Positions 43,377-53,178 are shown, counted from the first letter of the stretch. The stretch is 64,000 nucleotides of DNA from Burkholderia sp. H160 (GCA_000173575.1 ABYL01000015.1:1-64000); one strand, 5' to 3'. Numbers and translations are program-made. Notes: generated by a model from the sequence alone, not told the origin.

Positions 43377-43487
43377 GTCGCGCATCCCTCCGCCGCTGGG
43401 CCGTCGCGCACCTTCGTTGCTCCTGCGCGCCGGCCACAGCATCGGGTGGTCGGTGGCAGCGATGCGACGCATGTTATGATGCGATAC

Positions 43488-43501
43488 AATCGCATGCGAT
43501 T
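43488..43501. promoter_or_regulatory. OhrR-type operator, 14-base perfect palindrome
   Basis: AATCGCATGCGATT is perfectly symmetric and lies 44-57 bases before ohrR. It is the longest and most symmetric member of the set, suggesting autorepression by OhrR. Confidence 0.65.
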
Positions 43502-43544
43502 CATATTTTTGTGAAACGTCAGGCGCCACCCAGGGAGGGTACAC

Positions 43545-44003
43545 ATGAAATCCACGGATCAACTGGCCCCCGAACATCTAATGCTTTCCGACTACCTGTG
43601 CTTTGCGGTCTACTCCGCGAACCTGGCGTTTAACAAGGCATACAAGCCGATACTCGAGGAACTCGGACTTACCTACCCGCAATACATCGCGATAATTGCG
43701 TTGTGGGAGGAAGACAACCAGACCGTCAGCGGTCTTGGCGCAAAGCTGTTTCTCGAGTCCAACACGCTTACGCCAATGTTGAAGAAACTCGAGGCAATGG
43801 GTTATCTGGAAAGGCAACGCGATCCCGGTGATGAGCGCCAGGTGCGGATCAGTCTCACGAAAAGCGGGCGGCGGCTGCGCGAAAAAGCCCTGAAGATGGA
43901 CCTCGTCCAAACGGGCCTCGCGCCCGACGAGTTCGCGAAAATTCAGACGGCGGTCGTAAAGTTGCGGAACAATCTCATCAAGTCAGTCCAGGACGATGAA
44001 TGA
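43545..44003 (+). CDS. ohrR: MarR-family organic-peroxide sensor OhrR
   Basis: A 152-residue MarR regulator. The peroxide-sensing cysteine lies in the N-terminal SDYLCFAVYSAN motif, at the position of the reactive Cys of OhrR proteins (about residue 20). The winged helix spans about residues 55-100 (SGLGAKLFLESNTLTPMLKKLEAMGYLERQRDPGDERQ). When oxidised it releases the operators of ohr and, here, probably of the SDR gene. The genetic context confirms the assignment. Confidence 0.92.
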   Translation: MKSTDQLAPEHLMLSDYLCFAVYSANLAFNKAYKPILEELGLTYPQYIAIIALWEEDNQTVSGLGAKLFLESNTLTPMLKKLEAMGYLERQRDPGDERQVRISLTKSGRRLREKALKMDLVQTGLAPDEFAKIQTAVVKLRNNLIKSVQDDE

Positions 44004-44475
44004 ACGCTTAACGGTCGTATCGCAGGGGCGTCCATTTCCGGATATGAGCACAGTTCTTGAGGTTTGTCCAACGCCTGCCCGCATACACTGACGCGTGCTT
44101 GCGAGCCCGCGGACATGGGCAGGCGTCGAACAAACCTCAAGAACATCAGACGCCAAAACCATTGACCCTTCGCACGCGCCCTAGCCTCGCGTTTCGGATT
44201 ATGCTTAACTCTCTTTCATGCAACATTTCAAGACGCGTTGACGTGATGGAGCGCTCAGGATTCGCTTTAACCCGTCAATTTTCTCGCACATTGATTTCTG
44301 AAAAATCAATGACTTATCACCACATCGCAAATGAATTCACGTTTTGATTAATTTCTGCAAAAAACACTCACCTTCTGGTTGTTTAACGACCCGCACGAAC
44401 GCGCCAAATCGGCCCCAACTTACCGTTCAGCTTTTCCTTTAAATTTGTCCGCCTTTTGCTTTATTCGACAAAACT
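44004..44475. other. Intergenic region with a long inverted repeat
   Basis: About 470 bases without a convincing gene; the small plus-strand ORF at 44057-44347 lies across the hairpin and has no ribosome binding site. The DNA after 44150 is unusually AT-rich for this genome. It contains the 27-base inverted repeat at 44054-44143 and a small palindrome ATTGATTT-CTGAA-AAATCAAT (44290-44310). Confidence 0.5.
44054..44143. repeat. Long imperfect inverted repeat, 27-base arms
   Basis: The left arm 44054-44080 and the right arm 44117-44143 pair over 27 bases with two mismatches, around a 36-base loop. The arms begin TTCTTGAGGTTTGT and end CAAACCTCAAGAA. This could be a structured RNA, a strong bidirectional hairpin, or a small non-autonomous mobile element. 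No transposase is near. Confidence 0.6.
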
Positions 44476-44952
44476 TCAAATTGTCCGTCTTAAGACAACA
44501 GGCTTTCCACCCATCGTCTGTTTGGTCATCCATGCGGCAAGCGCCGAATCCAGGTAGTCGGCGTGTCCGGGAAACCAATTGTACAGATGCATGCCGATGT
44601 CATGCACCAGCGCGCAACCGGCCTGCCCTGCGTCGACCGCTGCTTTAACGTCCCGGACTGACTTCAGCACGGCTTCGTGTTCTTCGATGTGGCAGTCGCG
44701 CGGGGGAAAGTTTGTCGTGCGCATCCATTCGTCTTCCTGCTCGAAATGGCCGACGGCGTGTTTTTCGAATTCCTCGATCGCGGCAAGGGCGCTCGCATCG
44801 GTGCAGGTCACGAGCCGTAGCGCGACTTCGTAGAATTCCTTATGCACGTCATCCATCGGCGTGAAGCCGAGTAGCCGTGCGTCTGACCACACAAGGCTGT
44901 TGTCACTCTCCCGCACAGGGGCTTCGACATCGTTCAATACAGAGTCTGTCAT
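44476..44952 (-). CDS. Bacteriohemerythrin
   Basis: A 158-residue O2-binding diiron protein. The seven-ligand hemerythrin pattern is visible: DVHKEFYE, HAVGHFEQEDEW, HIEEHEAVL and HLYNWFPGHADYLD. The four-helix bundle occupies about residues 20-145. Roles known for the family are O2 storage or delivery and iron or O2 sensing. It lies just upstream of the oxygenase cluster but on the opposite strand. Confidence 0.9.
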   Translation of the reverse strand: MTDSVLNDVEAPVRESDNSLVWSDARLLGFTPMDDVHKEFYEVALRLVTCTDASALAAIEEFEKHAVGHFEQEDEWMRTTNFPPRDCHIEEHEAVLKSVRDVKAAVDAGQAGCALVHDIGMHLYNWFPGHADYLDSALAAWMTKQTMGGKPVVLRRTI

Positions 44953-45130
44953 GTCCGTTCAATCCGGCTTTATCAAGAGCTTAATCATAGCCGTCAAACA
45001 TAGAACGCCGCGAATTTCCCAGCATTCCATCATCAGCGTGGCTTAAATCCTTCTGTCTTTCGAGACAAGCCGGGTCGATCACCAGCGCTTCGCAAATCAG
45101 ATTCATCGGCGATGCATCCCGCCCCTTCTT

Positions 45131-45144
45131 ATTAGAGATCGAAT
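45131..45144. promoter_or_regulatory. Phthalate-cluster operator, copy 1
   Basis: ATTAGAGATCGAAT matches the consensus ATTAGAGATCTAAT at 13 of 14 positions. It is one of two sites in front of the oxygenase gene. Confidence 0.55.
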
Positions 45145-45214
45145 ATTCCTGACCCGGGGTCACTTTCGACCATACGTACTTTCCCGGATGTCTCGAAAGG
45201 CTCTTGCCATTTTC

Positions 45215-45228
45215 ACTAGATCTCTAAT
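45215..45228. promoter_or_regulatory. Phthalate-cluster operator, copy 2
   Basis: ACTAGATCTCTAAT, which read on the other strand is ATTAGAGATCTAGT, near-consensus. It ends 53 bases before the oxygenase start codon, where a bound repressor would block transcription. Confidence 0.6.
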
Positions 45229-45280
45229 ATAGTTGAGCAACACCTGTTGATCAAGGCGACCTTTCGCCGGGAGACATTAC

Positions 45281-46612
45281 ATGCTGACCCACCAAGAAAA
45301 TGAACTGCTGTGCCGCGTCGAAGGCGATGCCCCGATGGGCCAACTGATGCGCCGGCACTGGACGCCGGTTTGCCTGATCGAAGAAGTCAGCGAGCCAGAC
45401 GGCGCGCCGGTCAAAGCGCGCGTATTTGGCGAGGACCTCGTCGTATTCCGGGACTCGGAAGGCAGCGTTGGCGTGCTGGACGAGTACTGCCCCCACCGTC
45501 GCGCGTCGCTCGTCTACGGCCGCAATGAAGACTCCGGCCTGCGCTGCCTGTATCACGGCTGGAAGTTCGACGTCTCGGGCAACGTGCTTGAAATGGTGTC
45601 CGAGCCGGCTGCGAGCTGCATGACCGACAAGGTCAAGCACAAGGCCTACCCGGTGCAGGAATGGGGAGGCATGGTATGGGCGTATATGGGCCCCCAAGAC
45701 GCGATCCCCGAATTCGTGCCGCCGGCCTGGGCGCCGACTTCCGACACCCGCGTGAGCATCGCCAAGGCGCTGCTGCCGTGCAATTGGGCGCAAATTCTCG
45801 AAGGCGCGATCGACTCCGCACACAGCTCCAGCCTGCATTCGTCGGACTTCGTGCCGGCGCGCGTCGGCGGTGCCGAAGCGACCGCGAAGAACTGGTTGCG
45901 CCCGTCCACCGACAAGGCCCCGCGCCTGCAGGTCGAGCGCACCGATTACGGCTTCCGTTACGCCGCGCTGCGCCGCCCGATCTTCAACGCCAACACGCAC
46001 GACTACGTGCGCTCCACGGTGTTCGTGGCGCCGGGAACGGTGCTGATCCCGCCGAACAATTTGTACAACGTTGCGAACATCAACGTGCCGATGGACGACA
46101 CGAACACGGCGTTCTACTTCATCGCCTGGGGCGATCCGGAGACGACGCCGGAAACCGAAACGTGGCGCAAGTTCCTGCGTCAACAGGTCGGTGTTGACCT
46201 CGACCAGTACTATCGTCCGCTGCGCAATCACGACAACCGCTTCTGGCAGGACCGCCAGGCGATGAAGGCTGGCAATTTCACTGGCATTTCGGGCTTCCCG
46301 AACCAGGACATCGCCATGTGGGTCACGATGGGCCCGATTGCGAACCGCTCGGACGAACGCCTCGGCGCAAGCGATCTCGCCATCGTCGAATTCCGTCGCC
46401 GCATGATCGATGCGATCGCCGAATTCGAGAAGGATGGCGACGCAATTGGCACCGGTGCAAAAGCGATTCCCCGCGAAGTGTGTTCATACCAGGCTGTCGT
46501 GCCGAAGGAAATCGACTGGCGCACTTATGCCGCGCGTTACGTCAGCAAGAAGAATCCGGAACCGGCCGACCAGCCGTCCGCGCTCGCAACGGACTATCAG
46601 GTCAAGCAATAA
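45281..46612 (+). CDS. ophA2: Phthalate 4,5-dioxygenase, Rieske oxygenase component
   Basis: A 443-residue oxygenase. The Rieske [2Fe-2S] ligands are C70 and H72 (YCPHRR) and C89 and H92 (CLYHGW). The mononuclear Fe(II) site is D178, H181 and H186 in [13 protein letters not shown]. Length and motifs match Pht3/OphA2-type ring-hydroxylating oxygenases. It hydroxylates phthalate to cis-4,5-dihydrodiol using electrons from the reductase at 53414-54382. The surrounding dehydrogenase, decarboxylase and permease genes support the substrate. Confidence 0.9.
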   Translation: MLTHQENELLCRVEGDAPMGQLMRRHWTPVCLIEEVSEPDGAPVKARVFGEDLVVFRDSEGSVGVLDEYCPHRRASLVYGRNEDSGLRCLYHGWKFDVSGNVLEMVSEPAASCMTDKVKHKAYPVQEWGGMVWAYMGPQDAIPEFVPPAWAPTSDTRVSIAKALLPCNWAQILEGAIDSAHSSSLHSSDFVPARVGGAEATAKNWLRPSTDKAPRLQVERTDYGFRYAALRRPIFNANTHDYVRSTVFVAPGTVLIPPNNLYNVANINVPMDDTNTAFYFIAWGDPETTPETETWRKFLRQQVGVDLDQYYRPLRNHDNRFWQDRQAMKAGNFTGISGFPNQDIAMWVTMGPIANRSDERLGASDLAIVEFRRRMIDAIAEFEKDGDAIGTGAKAIPREVCSYQAVVPKEIDWRTYAARYVSKKNPEPADQPSALATDYQVKQ

Positions 46613-46628
46613 CGGGAGGCACACGGCC

Positions 46629-47804
46629 ATGGAGCAGCACCGTTTGCGCATCGGGGTCGCAGGACTGGGACGGGCATTCTCGCTGATGCTGCCGACCTTC
46701 CTGCGCGACCCCAGAGTCCAGCTCGTCGCTGCGTGCGATCCGCGTGATGAAGCGCGGCGGCAGTTCACCGCCGACTTCGCGGCGCCCACCTATGCGGACG
46801 TGGCGGAGTTGGCGGATGACCCCAACGTCGAGATCATCTACGTTGCGAGTCCGCACCAATTCCACGCGCAGCACACTGAAATTGCCGCGGCAAGAGGCAA
46901 ACACGTGCTGGTCGAAAAACCGATGGCGCTCGCCGCCGCGGATTGCGATCGCATGATCTCGGCATGCCGCGCAGCGAACGTGCATCTGATCGTCGGCCAT
47001 TGCCATAGTTTCGATACGCCGTACCTGCGTACGCGCGAACTGATCAGTCGCGGCGATTTCGGCGCGGTGAAAATGATCCAGGCCGTCAACTACACCGACT
47101 ACCTGTATCGCCCGCGCCGGCCCGAGGAACTGGCCACGGCTGAAGGTGGTGGCGCCGTCTTCAGCCAGGCGGCTCATCAGGTCGATATCGTGCGAATGCT
47201 CGCCGGCTCGCGCGCGACGCGGCTGCGCGCGAGTGTGGGACGGTGGGATCCGTCCCGCCCGACCGAAGGCGCTTATTCGGCGCTGATCTGGTTCGAGAAC
47301 GGTGCTTATGCCTCGCTCTCGTACAACGGCTATGGCCACTTCAACACCGAAGAGTGGAGCGGCTGGATCGGCGAAATGGGCGATCGTACGAGCCCCGACA
47401 CGTACGGCAGCGCCCGCCGCCGTCTGGAGACGCTCGTGTTCTCGGGCGACGAGGCCAAGCTCAAGGCGGCCGGCACCTACGGCGGATCGGCATACAAGCC
47501 GCCGACGATCGCCGCGGACGAGCCGCCGCGCTTTCATCAGCACTTCGGTCAGATCATCGTCTCGTGCGAACGCGCGGACCTGCGACCGCTGCCCGATTCG
47601 ATCGTCGTCTACGGCGACGAGCGGCGTCAAACGCTGCCGCTGCCTGCGCCCGCCGTGCCGCGCGCCGAAGTGATCGACGAGTTGTATGGCGCGGTCGTCG
47701 ACGGACATTCGCCCCTTCACGATGGCGAATGGGCGAAAGGCACGCTGGAAATCTGTATTGCGATTCTGAAGTCGAGCGATACGGGCGCAGATGTGACGCT
47801 TTGA
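46629..47804 (+). CDS. ophB: Phthalate cis-4,5-dihydrodiol dehydrogenase (Gfo/Idh/MocA family)
   Basis: A 391-residue NAD-dependent dehydrogenase. The Rossmann motif GVAGLGRAF lies near residue 10. EKPMAL in the [16 protein letters not shown] stretch carries the conserved Lys, and the C-terminal alpha/beta domain is of Gfo/Idh/MocA type. The Pht4/OphB dihydrodiol dehydrogenases belong to this family, unlike the SDR-type dehydrogenases of other dioxygenase pathways. It starts 16 bases after the oxygenase stop and gives 4,5-dihydroxyphthalate. A hairpin terminator follows. Confidence 0.87.
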   Translation: MEQHRLRIGVAGLGRAFSLMLPTFLRDPRVQLVAACDPRDEARRQFTADFAAPTYADVAELADDPNVEIIYVASPHQFHAQHTEIAAARGKHVLVEKPMALAAADCDRMISACRAANVHLIVGHCHSFDTPYLRTRELISRGDFGAVKMIQAVNYTDYLYRPRRPEELATAEGGGAVFSQAAHQVDIVRMLAGSRATRLRASVGRWDPSRPTEGAYSALIWFENGAYASLSYNGYGHFNTEEWSGWIGEMGDRTSPDTYGSARRRLETLVFSGDEAKLKAAGTYGGSAYKPPTIAADEPPRFHQHFGQIIVSCERADLRPLPDSIVVYGDERRQTLPLPAPAVPRAEVIDELYGAVVDGHSPLHDGEWAKGTLEICIAILKSSDTGADVTL

Positions 47805-47835
47805 TAGTTCAAGGTAAGCGCAAAAGCCCTCGTTA

Positions 47836-47884
47836 CCCTCGTTTTCACCTGAGCCATGCACAGTTAAAACGAGGGATTTTTTTA
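47836..47884 (+). terminator. Rho-independent terminator after the oxygenase-dehydrogenase genes
   Basis: CCCTCGTTTT (47836-47845) and AAAACGAGGG (47866-47875) form a 10-base perfect stem with a 20-base loop. A run of T residues from 47877 follows on the plus strand. It ends the two-gene plus-strand unit before the convergent QPRTase gene. Confidence 0.8.
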
Positions 47885-47928
47885 TCGACGCTTCCTTCTA
47901 CGGGGCGCACACATGCGCCCCGATCTCG

Positions 47929-48774
47929 TTACCCGGCAAACGCCGCGAAGCGCAGTGAAAAATCAATCGCCCTGACGTTCTTCGTCAGCTTGCCTAACGA
48001 AATACGGTCCACACCGGTTTCGGCAATCGTTCGCAGCGTCTGCTCGGTCACACCACCCGAGACTTCCAGCTCGGCGCGGCCCGCGGTGACACGCACAGCC
48101 TCGCGCATCGTCTCGATCGAGAAATTGTCGAGCAGGATCGCCGCGGCGCCACCCGCTAACGCTTCCTTTAGTTCATCGAGCGTCTCCACCTCGACCTGCG
48201 CGGGCACACCTGCACCCAATGCTTCGGTAGCGCGAAGCGTCGACGCAATGCCGCCACCCGCCGCGATGTGGTTTTCCTTGATCAGGATGCCGTCGTACAG
48301 CCCCCGGCGATGGTTTTCGCCGCCGCCAACACGAACTGCGTATTTTTGCGCGAGGCGCAATCCCGGAAGCGTTTTTCGCGTGTCGAGAATCCGCGCAGAC
48401 GTGCCTTCGACGATCCGCGTCATCAAGCTTGTCTCGGTGGCCACGCCAGAAAGCAACTGAATGAAGTTGAGCGCGGTGCGCTCGGCGGTCAGCATGCCGC
48501 GCGCCGGGCCAGCGATCCGGCAGACGGCCTGCCCTTCGTGCATCCGTTCGCCCTCGCCGACCAACCATTCAATCGTGATGCGCGGGTCGACCTGCTGGAG
48601 CGTTTCGTCGAACCACGGTCTGCCGCACAACAGCGCGGCTTCGCGCACGGTCAAGACGGCTTCGGCTGAAGCGTCGGTGTCGATCAGTAGCGACGTCCAG
48701 TCGGCCTCGCCGACATCTTCCGCGAGCGCATCGCGGACGTTGCGCGTCATCGCCGCGCGGGTCATTCCATCCAT
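47929..48774 (-). CDS. nadC: Quinolinate phosphoribosyltransferase (NadC-like) of the phthalate cluster
   Basis: A 281-residue QPRTase. The active-site segments ILDTRKTLPGLRLAQKYAV, GGGENHRRGLYDGILIKENH and VEVETLDELKEAL are all present, and the protein looks functional. In Burkholderia cepacia DBO1 a second QPRTase in the phthalate cluster relieves inhibition of NAD synthesis by phthalate, which resembles quinolinate. The same explanation fits here. It is convergent with the oxygenase genes and has its own operator at 48864. Confidence 0.9.
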   Translation of the reverse strand: MDGMTRAAMTRNVRDALAEDVGEADWTSLLIDTDASAEAVLTVREAALLCGRPWFDETLQQVDPRITIEWLVGEGERMHEGQAVCRIAGPARGMLTAERTALNFIQLLSGVATETSLMTRIVEGTSARILDTRKTLPGLRLAQKYAVRVGGGENHRRGLYDGILIKENHIAAGGGIASTLRATEALGAGVPAQVEVETLDELKEALAGGAAAILLDNFSIETMREAVRVTAGRAELEVSGGVTEQTLRTIAETGVDRISLGKLTKNVRAIDFSLRFAAFAG

Positions 48775-48863
48775 TCCAGATCCGTATATTTTGAGCGAAG
48801 GAGCAGCAGCATGCCGTGGCCTGCCGTCGTGCCTGTCGTGGACTTGGCACGCCCGCCAATATT

Positions 48864-48877
48864 ATTAGATCTATAAT
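48864..48877. promoter_or_regulatory. Phthalate-cluster operator, copy 3
   Basis: ATTAGATCTATAAT, reading ATTATAGATCTAAT on the other strand, related to the consensus. It lies 90-103 bases upstream of the QPRTase start and between that gene and the MarR gene. Confidence 0.5.
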
Positions 48878-48919
48878 GAATTTACCACTCGGGAATAACC
48901 TGAAACGCCGAGCCGTACG

Positions 48920-49522
48920 TCAATCCTGATCGATTTCTTCCCCGCGCGCCGCGATCAGATTGCCCACTTCCCGGGTCGACGGAATACGCAGCGCCGGGTC
49001 GTCGGACTCGGATTCGTCGCGTGCCATGTTCTCGATGATCGTCAGCAGAACCTTGCGCGCGACGTTGATCTCGGTGGCTTTCAGGCCCCTGACGCTAATC
49101 TCGTTGACTTCTTCCGCGAGCGGGACGAGTTTGTGTTTCAGGCTCCGGCCGCGCGGCGTCAGATAGACGTGCGTGTTCTTGCGATTGCCGGGCTCGTAGC
49201 GGCGCTCGACATAGCCGAGCTTTTCCATTGCCGACACCGCGCTGAACGTGGTGGGCGTCGTGGTGCCGGTCTCGTCGCTGAGCTCCTTCTGCGTCAGCCC
49301 GTCGGTGACCCATAGCACGCGCAGATACGCCCAGTGGCCGAACGAGACTTCATGCTGCGCCAGGCGCATTTGCAGACCGCGAATCATCGCGCGGCCCGCA
49401 TCCTTCACCAGGTGAGCGAGACGATCGTCCGGTACCGCCTCACGCCAGTGCCGCAGAATGGGGTCCTCGCTCGCGACCCCGCCCTTGCCCCTGCCTTTGC
49501 CCGAAGTACGTGCTGCTGCCAT
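48920..49522 (-). CDS. MarR-family regulator of the phthalate cluster
   Basis: A 200-residue MarR protein. The winged helix covers about residues 60-125 (LRVLWVTDGLTQKELSDETGTTTPTTFSAVSAMEKLGYVERRYEPGNRKNTHVYLT), with a basic, Gly-rich 20-residue N-terminal tail and a long C-terminal tail. Four transcription units in the cluster carry related palindromic sites, and this is the only regulator inside it. It is therefore the likely repressor, released by phthalate or a metabolite. Confidence 0.88.
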   Translation of the reverse strand: MAAARTSGKGRGKGGVASEDPILRHWREAVPDDRLAHLVKDAGRAMIRGLQMRLAQHEVSFGHWAYLRVLWVTDGLTQKELSDETGTTTPTTFSAVSAMEKLGYVERRYEPGNRKNTHVYLTPRGRSLKHKLVPLAEEVNEISVRGLKATEINVARKVLLTIIENMARDESESDDPALRIPSTREVGNLIAARGEEIDQD

Positions 49523-49611
49523 GCCTTCCTCGCTGTTATTGTGACCACACCGCTGATAATCATAGCGCTTTAGCCCGCGCGAGAGGCACTGGAGCGCAGT
49601 GCCCGGACCGC

Positions 49612-50682
49612 TCAGAAAGTGTGGCGAATGCCCACGGTCACGCCCGCCTGGTCCATGCCTGGTGCAATGTCCACGCCCGTGCCGCGAATACCGACATTGG
49701 AAAACGAACGATTGGAGACATACGCCCCTTCCGCGTACACGTCGGTGCGCTTGGACAGCGAGTAGTCGACGAGCAAAGCCCCCATCGTCGGGCCGCCGTG
49801 CGGATTGCGAAACTGCGTGTGATAGACGCTTGCGGAAATGGAAAGCGGCGCGTTCACCCTCCAGGTCACGCCGCCCCAGTAGAGCAGCGAACTCGGCGGC
49901 GCATCCGTATTGCGCGTGTTCAGCCAGCGCAGGCCCGCCAGAGTAGTGACCGGCCCGAAGTCGTACGACAGGCCGAGCAGCGCGCGCTGCTGCGCATTGC
50001 TCTGCGTCGCGATCGAGGTGCCCTGCAACTGGTCGTACGTCAGGCCGATGCTGAACGGCCCGCGGTCATACAGCACCGCCGCGCTCATTTCCCGGCCCAC
50101 TTTCGTAGCGCCGGGCACGTTCCCACCGTTCGGAATCGTCGCGTCGAACCCGGTGCTATACAGTGCCGCGAACGTGACGCCGCCGAGATGCACGCCATAG
50201 CGGACCGAATTGTCGGCGCGGTTCACGAACTGGCTGTCCATGCTTTGCGCGGAGTAGCTCGGGTTGAACGTCAGCGCGTCGTACTTGTACATCAGCTCGT
50301 AAAGCAGGTTCTGGTGACGTCCGAGCGTGAGCGTGCCGTATGGCGTCGAGACGCCAACGAATGCCTTGCGGCCGAACAGCCGTCCGCTCTGACCCAGCGC
50401 GCCGGTGTTCACGTTGAAGCCGCCCTCCAGCGTAAACACGGCCTTGTAGCCGCCGCCGAGATCCTCCGAGCCCTTGAGCCCCCAGCGCGATCCGGCGAGA
50501 TTGCCCGACTGCTCCCGGATCACCGAGCCCTTCTGACTGCCTTGGGTCACCCGATTGACGTACTCGACGCCCGCATCGACGATGCCGTACAGCGTGACCG
50601 AACTCTGCGCATTGGCCGCCGTGCAGGCGAGCGTCAGCAACCCGCCGCAGGCGAGCGGGAATGTGTGTCTCTTCATTTTCAT
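49612..50682 (-). CDS. Gram-negative general porin of the phthalate cluster
   Basis: A 356-residue porin. The signal peptide ends TAANA-QSSVTLYGIVDAG, with SRWGLKGSEDLGGGYKAVFTLEGGFN and the C-terminal GIRHTF. ATG 50682 was chosen from the signal-peptide position; the ribosome binding site is weak. It lies between the MarR and decarboxylase genes and is probably the outer-membrane entry route for phthalate. Confidence 0.88.
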   Translation of the reverse strand: MKMKRHTFPLACGGLLTLACTAANAQSSVTLYGIVDAGVEYVNRVTQGSQKGSVIREQSGNLAGSRWGLKGSEDLGGGYKAVFTLEGGFNVNTGALGQSGRLFGRKAFVGVSTPYGTLTLGRHQNLLYELMYKYDALTFNPSYSAQSMDSQFVNRADNSVRYGVHLGGVTFAALYSTGFDATIPNGGNVPGATKVGREMSAAVLYDRGPFSIGLTYDQLQGTSIATQSNAQQRALLGLSYDFGPVTTLAGLRWLNTRNTDAPPSSLLYWGGVTWRVNAPLSISASVYHTQFRNPHGGPTMGALLVDYSLSKRTDVYAEGAYVSNRSFSNVGIRGTGVDIAPGMDQAGVTVGIRHTF

Positions 50683-50792
50683 CTGTATTCTGGATGACTG
50701 ATTATCTTGGATGTGTTGTTCCCTTCCGCGCATCCGTCGCGCACCCAGCGCTTGCTGGATGCGCGACGGCACGACCTACCGCCGCGAGGGGA

Positions 50793-51785
50793 TCAGATCT
50801 TGAATCGCTCCAGACTGGCCGGATGGAACAGTTCGGCAGGCTCGATGCGACGGCTCGACAATCCCTCGGCGTGGTGCTGCGCGAGGAAGCGGTCGATCAC
50901 GTGCTCGTTGTTCGCGAATCCATACGACCAGAAGTCGTGCCCCATCAGACGCCGCGCATTGCGCAACTGGTCTTCGATGAACGGCAGCGTCACCTTGGTC
51001 GCCGAGGTGTCGCTCAAACGGGCCAGCGCGACTTCCTTCGATTGCTCGAACGCCTTCGCGATCGCACCGGGTAGCCACGGGTGCTGATCCGCGAGCGTCT
51101 TGCGAATGCCCAGCGTGTGCATGATCGGGAAGAGCTTCCTGCGCTCGTACCATTCGGCGGCGCTTCTTTGCGGATCATCGAAAAGGTACTTGACCTTCGG
51201 ATGCCCACGGTCGAAGCACGACGGCGCGCGCGGTCCGATCACGCCGTCAATCTCGCCGTCGGCAAGCAAATTCGATATCGTCTGCCCTTCTGGCGCGTTT
51301 TCCAGCACGACGCCTTCGGGAAGCTTCAGCGCAATCTTCTCAACGCGCGTCGGATCCTCGTAGCCGCCCCGCACCCAGCGGATATCCGACGCCTTCACGC
51401 CATACTCCTCTTCGAGAAAGAGCCGCACCCATACGTTGGCGGTCAGCTGGTATTCCGGCACGCCGATGCGTTTGCCCTTCAGGTCCTCGGGCCGGTCGAT
51501 CCCACGGTCGGAACGCACGTAGATCGAGCTGTGTCGGAACGCGCGCGACGGAAAAACCGGCACCGCGATGTAGGGCGACGTGCCGGCGGCCGTCTTCACC
51601 GAATAGCTGCTGAGCGACAGCTCGCAAATATCGTAGTCCGCGTGCCGGAACGCACGAAAGAAGATTTCCTCCGGGTCCTGCAGCATGAACACGGGGTCGA
51701 CACCGTCGATCTGCACGTCGCCGTCGATCAGCGGCCGCATCCGGTCGTAGTTGCCCACCGCGATGGAAAGTTGAAGCTTGCTCAT
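50793..51785 (-). CDS. ophC: 4,5-dihydroxyphthalate decarboxylase
   Basis: A 330-residue enzyme of the Pht5/OphC family, which has a periplasmic-binding-protein-like fold but acts in the cytoplasm. Hallmarks are KLQLSIAVGNYDRMRPLIDG, FRAFRHADYDICELSLSSY and KGKRIGVPEYQLTANVWVRLFL. No signal peptide is visible. It converts 4,5-dihydroxyphthalate to protocatechuate, completing the pathway begun by ophA2 and ophB. ATG 51785 follows the permease stop by 46 bases. Confidence 0.92.
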   Translation of the reverse strand: MSKLQLSIAVGNYDRMRPLIDGDVQIDGVDPVFMLQDPEEIFFRAFRHADYDICELSLSSYSVKTAAGTSPYIAVPVFPSRAFRHSSIYVRSDRGIDRPEDLKGKRIGVPEYQLTANVWVRLFLEEEYGVKASDIRWVRGGYEDPTRVEKIALKLPEGVVLENAPEGQTISNLLADGEIDGVIGPRAPSCFDRGHPKVKYLFDDPQRSAAEWYERRKLFPIMHTLGIRKTLADQHPWLPGAIAKAFEQSKEVALARLSDTSATKVTLPFIEDQLRNARRLMGHDFWSYGFANNEHVIDRFLAQHHAEGLSSRRIEPAELFHPASLERFKI

Positions 51786-51831
51786 TCCTGCTCCTGTCTG
51801 ACTGTCAAAATGCTGGTCGTCGCGTGCATCG

Positions 51832-53178
51832 TCACGCGCCGGATTGCTGTACCTGCCGCTCGCGCGGCACGCCGAAGAAGACGGCGATGCCGCCGATGAA
51901 AACGAGCGCCGCAACCAGCAGGATGCCGGCCGAGAAGCTGCCGGTCACGCTCTTCACCCAGCCGAGGACGATCGGTGCGAAGAAAGCGCCTACCTGACCG
52001 AGACTGCTGATCACACCGATACCGCCGGCAGCCGCCGCGCCCTTCAGGTAGTTCGGCGGAATGGTCCAGATAATGGCTGCGGCCGCGAAATAGCTCACCG
52101 AAACGAGACTCAGGCACGCGATGGCGGCAACCGGGTTGTTCGTCAGAACCGTCAGGAGCACCGCGCCTGTGGCGCCCGCTGTCGTCGACAGCACGAAGTG
52201 CCAGCGACGCTCGAGCCGCAGGTCGGAGCTGCGTGCGATCAGCAGCATGGCGGCCGCGCCGACGATATAAGGCAGCGCCGACAGGAAGCCGATTTGCAGC
52301 AGGTTGGAAACGCCTGACTGCTTGATGATCGTGGGCGTCCAGTAGTTGAGGATGGTTCCGCAGATGGGCACCGTGGCCCAGCCCGCAGCAATCACGTACA
52401 CGCGCGGGTCGCGCAGCGCGGCGAGGAGCGTGCTCGGCGAGCTATGCGGCTTGCTGCGACCTTCCTCGTCGAGCGCGCCGATGACGATTCGTTTTTGCTC
52501 CTCGGTCAGCCACCCCGCATCCTGCGGCCGGTCGATCAGGTAGAAGTAGGCAACGACACCGGCAATCACGGCCGGCAGGCCTTCAAGGAAGAACAGCCAC
52601 TGCCAGTTGCGAAAGCCCCAGACGCCCATGAAGTTTTGCAGGATGACCCCGGAAAGCGGGCCTCCGACAATCCCCGCAACCGCGATCGCCAGCAGGAACC
52701 GCGACGTGATCCGAGCGCGGCGCTTCGACGGGTACCAGTACGACAGATAGAGGATGATGCCGGGCCAAAAGCCCGCTTCGGCCGCGCCGAGGAGCGTGCG
52801 CGCGAGATAGAACTGCCATGGAGCGGTCATGAACGCCATCGCAGTGGAGATGCCGCCCCACAGCAGCATGATCCGGGTGACGGTCTTGCGGGCGCCAATG
52901 CGCCGCAGCAGCAGCGTGCTCGGCACTTCGAGCAGGATGTAGCCGATAAAGAACAGACTCACGCCAAGCCCGTACGCCGCGTCGCTCAGCCCGAGATCGT
53001 GCTTCAGTTGTAGCTGCGCGAAGCTGACGTTGACGCGATCGAGATAGTTGAGGACCCAGCACAGGAAAAGAAAGCTCATTAGCCTCAGCGTGATCTTGCG
53101 GTATGTCGCCTCCTCCGCCGCCGAATCGGCTATGGCAGACAGGGATAGGTCCCCTGAGTGCAACGTTGAATGTGCCAT
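51832..53178 (-). CDS. ophD: Phthalate MFS permease (ACS family)
   Basis: A 448-residue transporter. [33 protein letters not shown] is the signature of the anion:cation symporter group that includes the phthalate permeases OphD and Pht1. About 12 membrane segments are seen. It imports phthalate with protons. It shares its upstream operator (53241) with the reductase gene across the divergent promoter. Confidence 0.9.
   Translation of the reverse strand: MAHSTLHSGDLSLSAIADSAAEEATYRKITLRLMSFLFLCWVLNYLDRVNVSFAQLQLKHDLGLSDAAYGLGVSLFFIGYILLEVPSTLLLRRIGARKTVTRIMLLWGGISTAMAFMTAPWQFYLARTLLGAAEAGFWPGIILYLSYWYPSKRRARITSRFLLAIAVAGIVGGPLSGVILQNFMGVWGFRNWQWLFFLEGLPAVIAGVVAYFYLIDRPQDAGWLTEEQKRIVIGALDEEGRSKPHSSPSTLLAALRDPRVYVIAAGWATVPICGTILNYWTPTIIKQSGVSNLLQIGFLSALPYIVGAAAMLLIARSSDLRLERRWHFVLSTTAGATGAVLLTVLTNNPVAAIACLSLVSVSYFAAAAIIWTIPPNYLKGAAAAGGIGVISSLGQVGAFFAPIVLGWVKSVTGSFSAGILLVAALVFIGGIAVFFGVPRERQVQQSGA

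Larger units (their letters stand above)
44953..45280. other. Regulatory region upstream of the phthalate oxygenase
   Basis: About 330 bases containing two ATTAGAGATC-type sites (45131 and 45215). No gene is present. The second site ends 53 bases before the oxygenase start and could overlap its promoter. Confidence 0.5.

Noticed and set aside
44057-44347. Plus-strand 96-residue ORF across the long inverted repeat
   Set aside because: The coding potential comes from the repeat arms; no start signal and no similarity.
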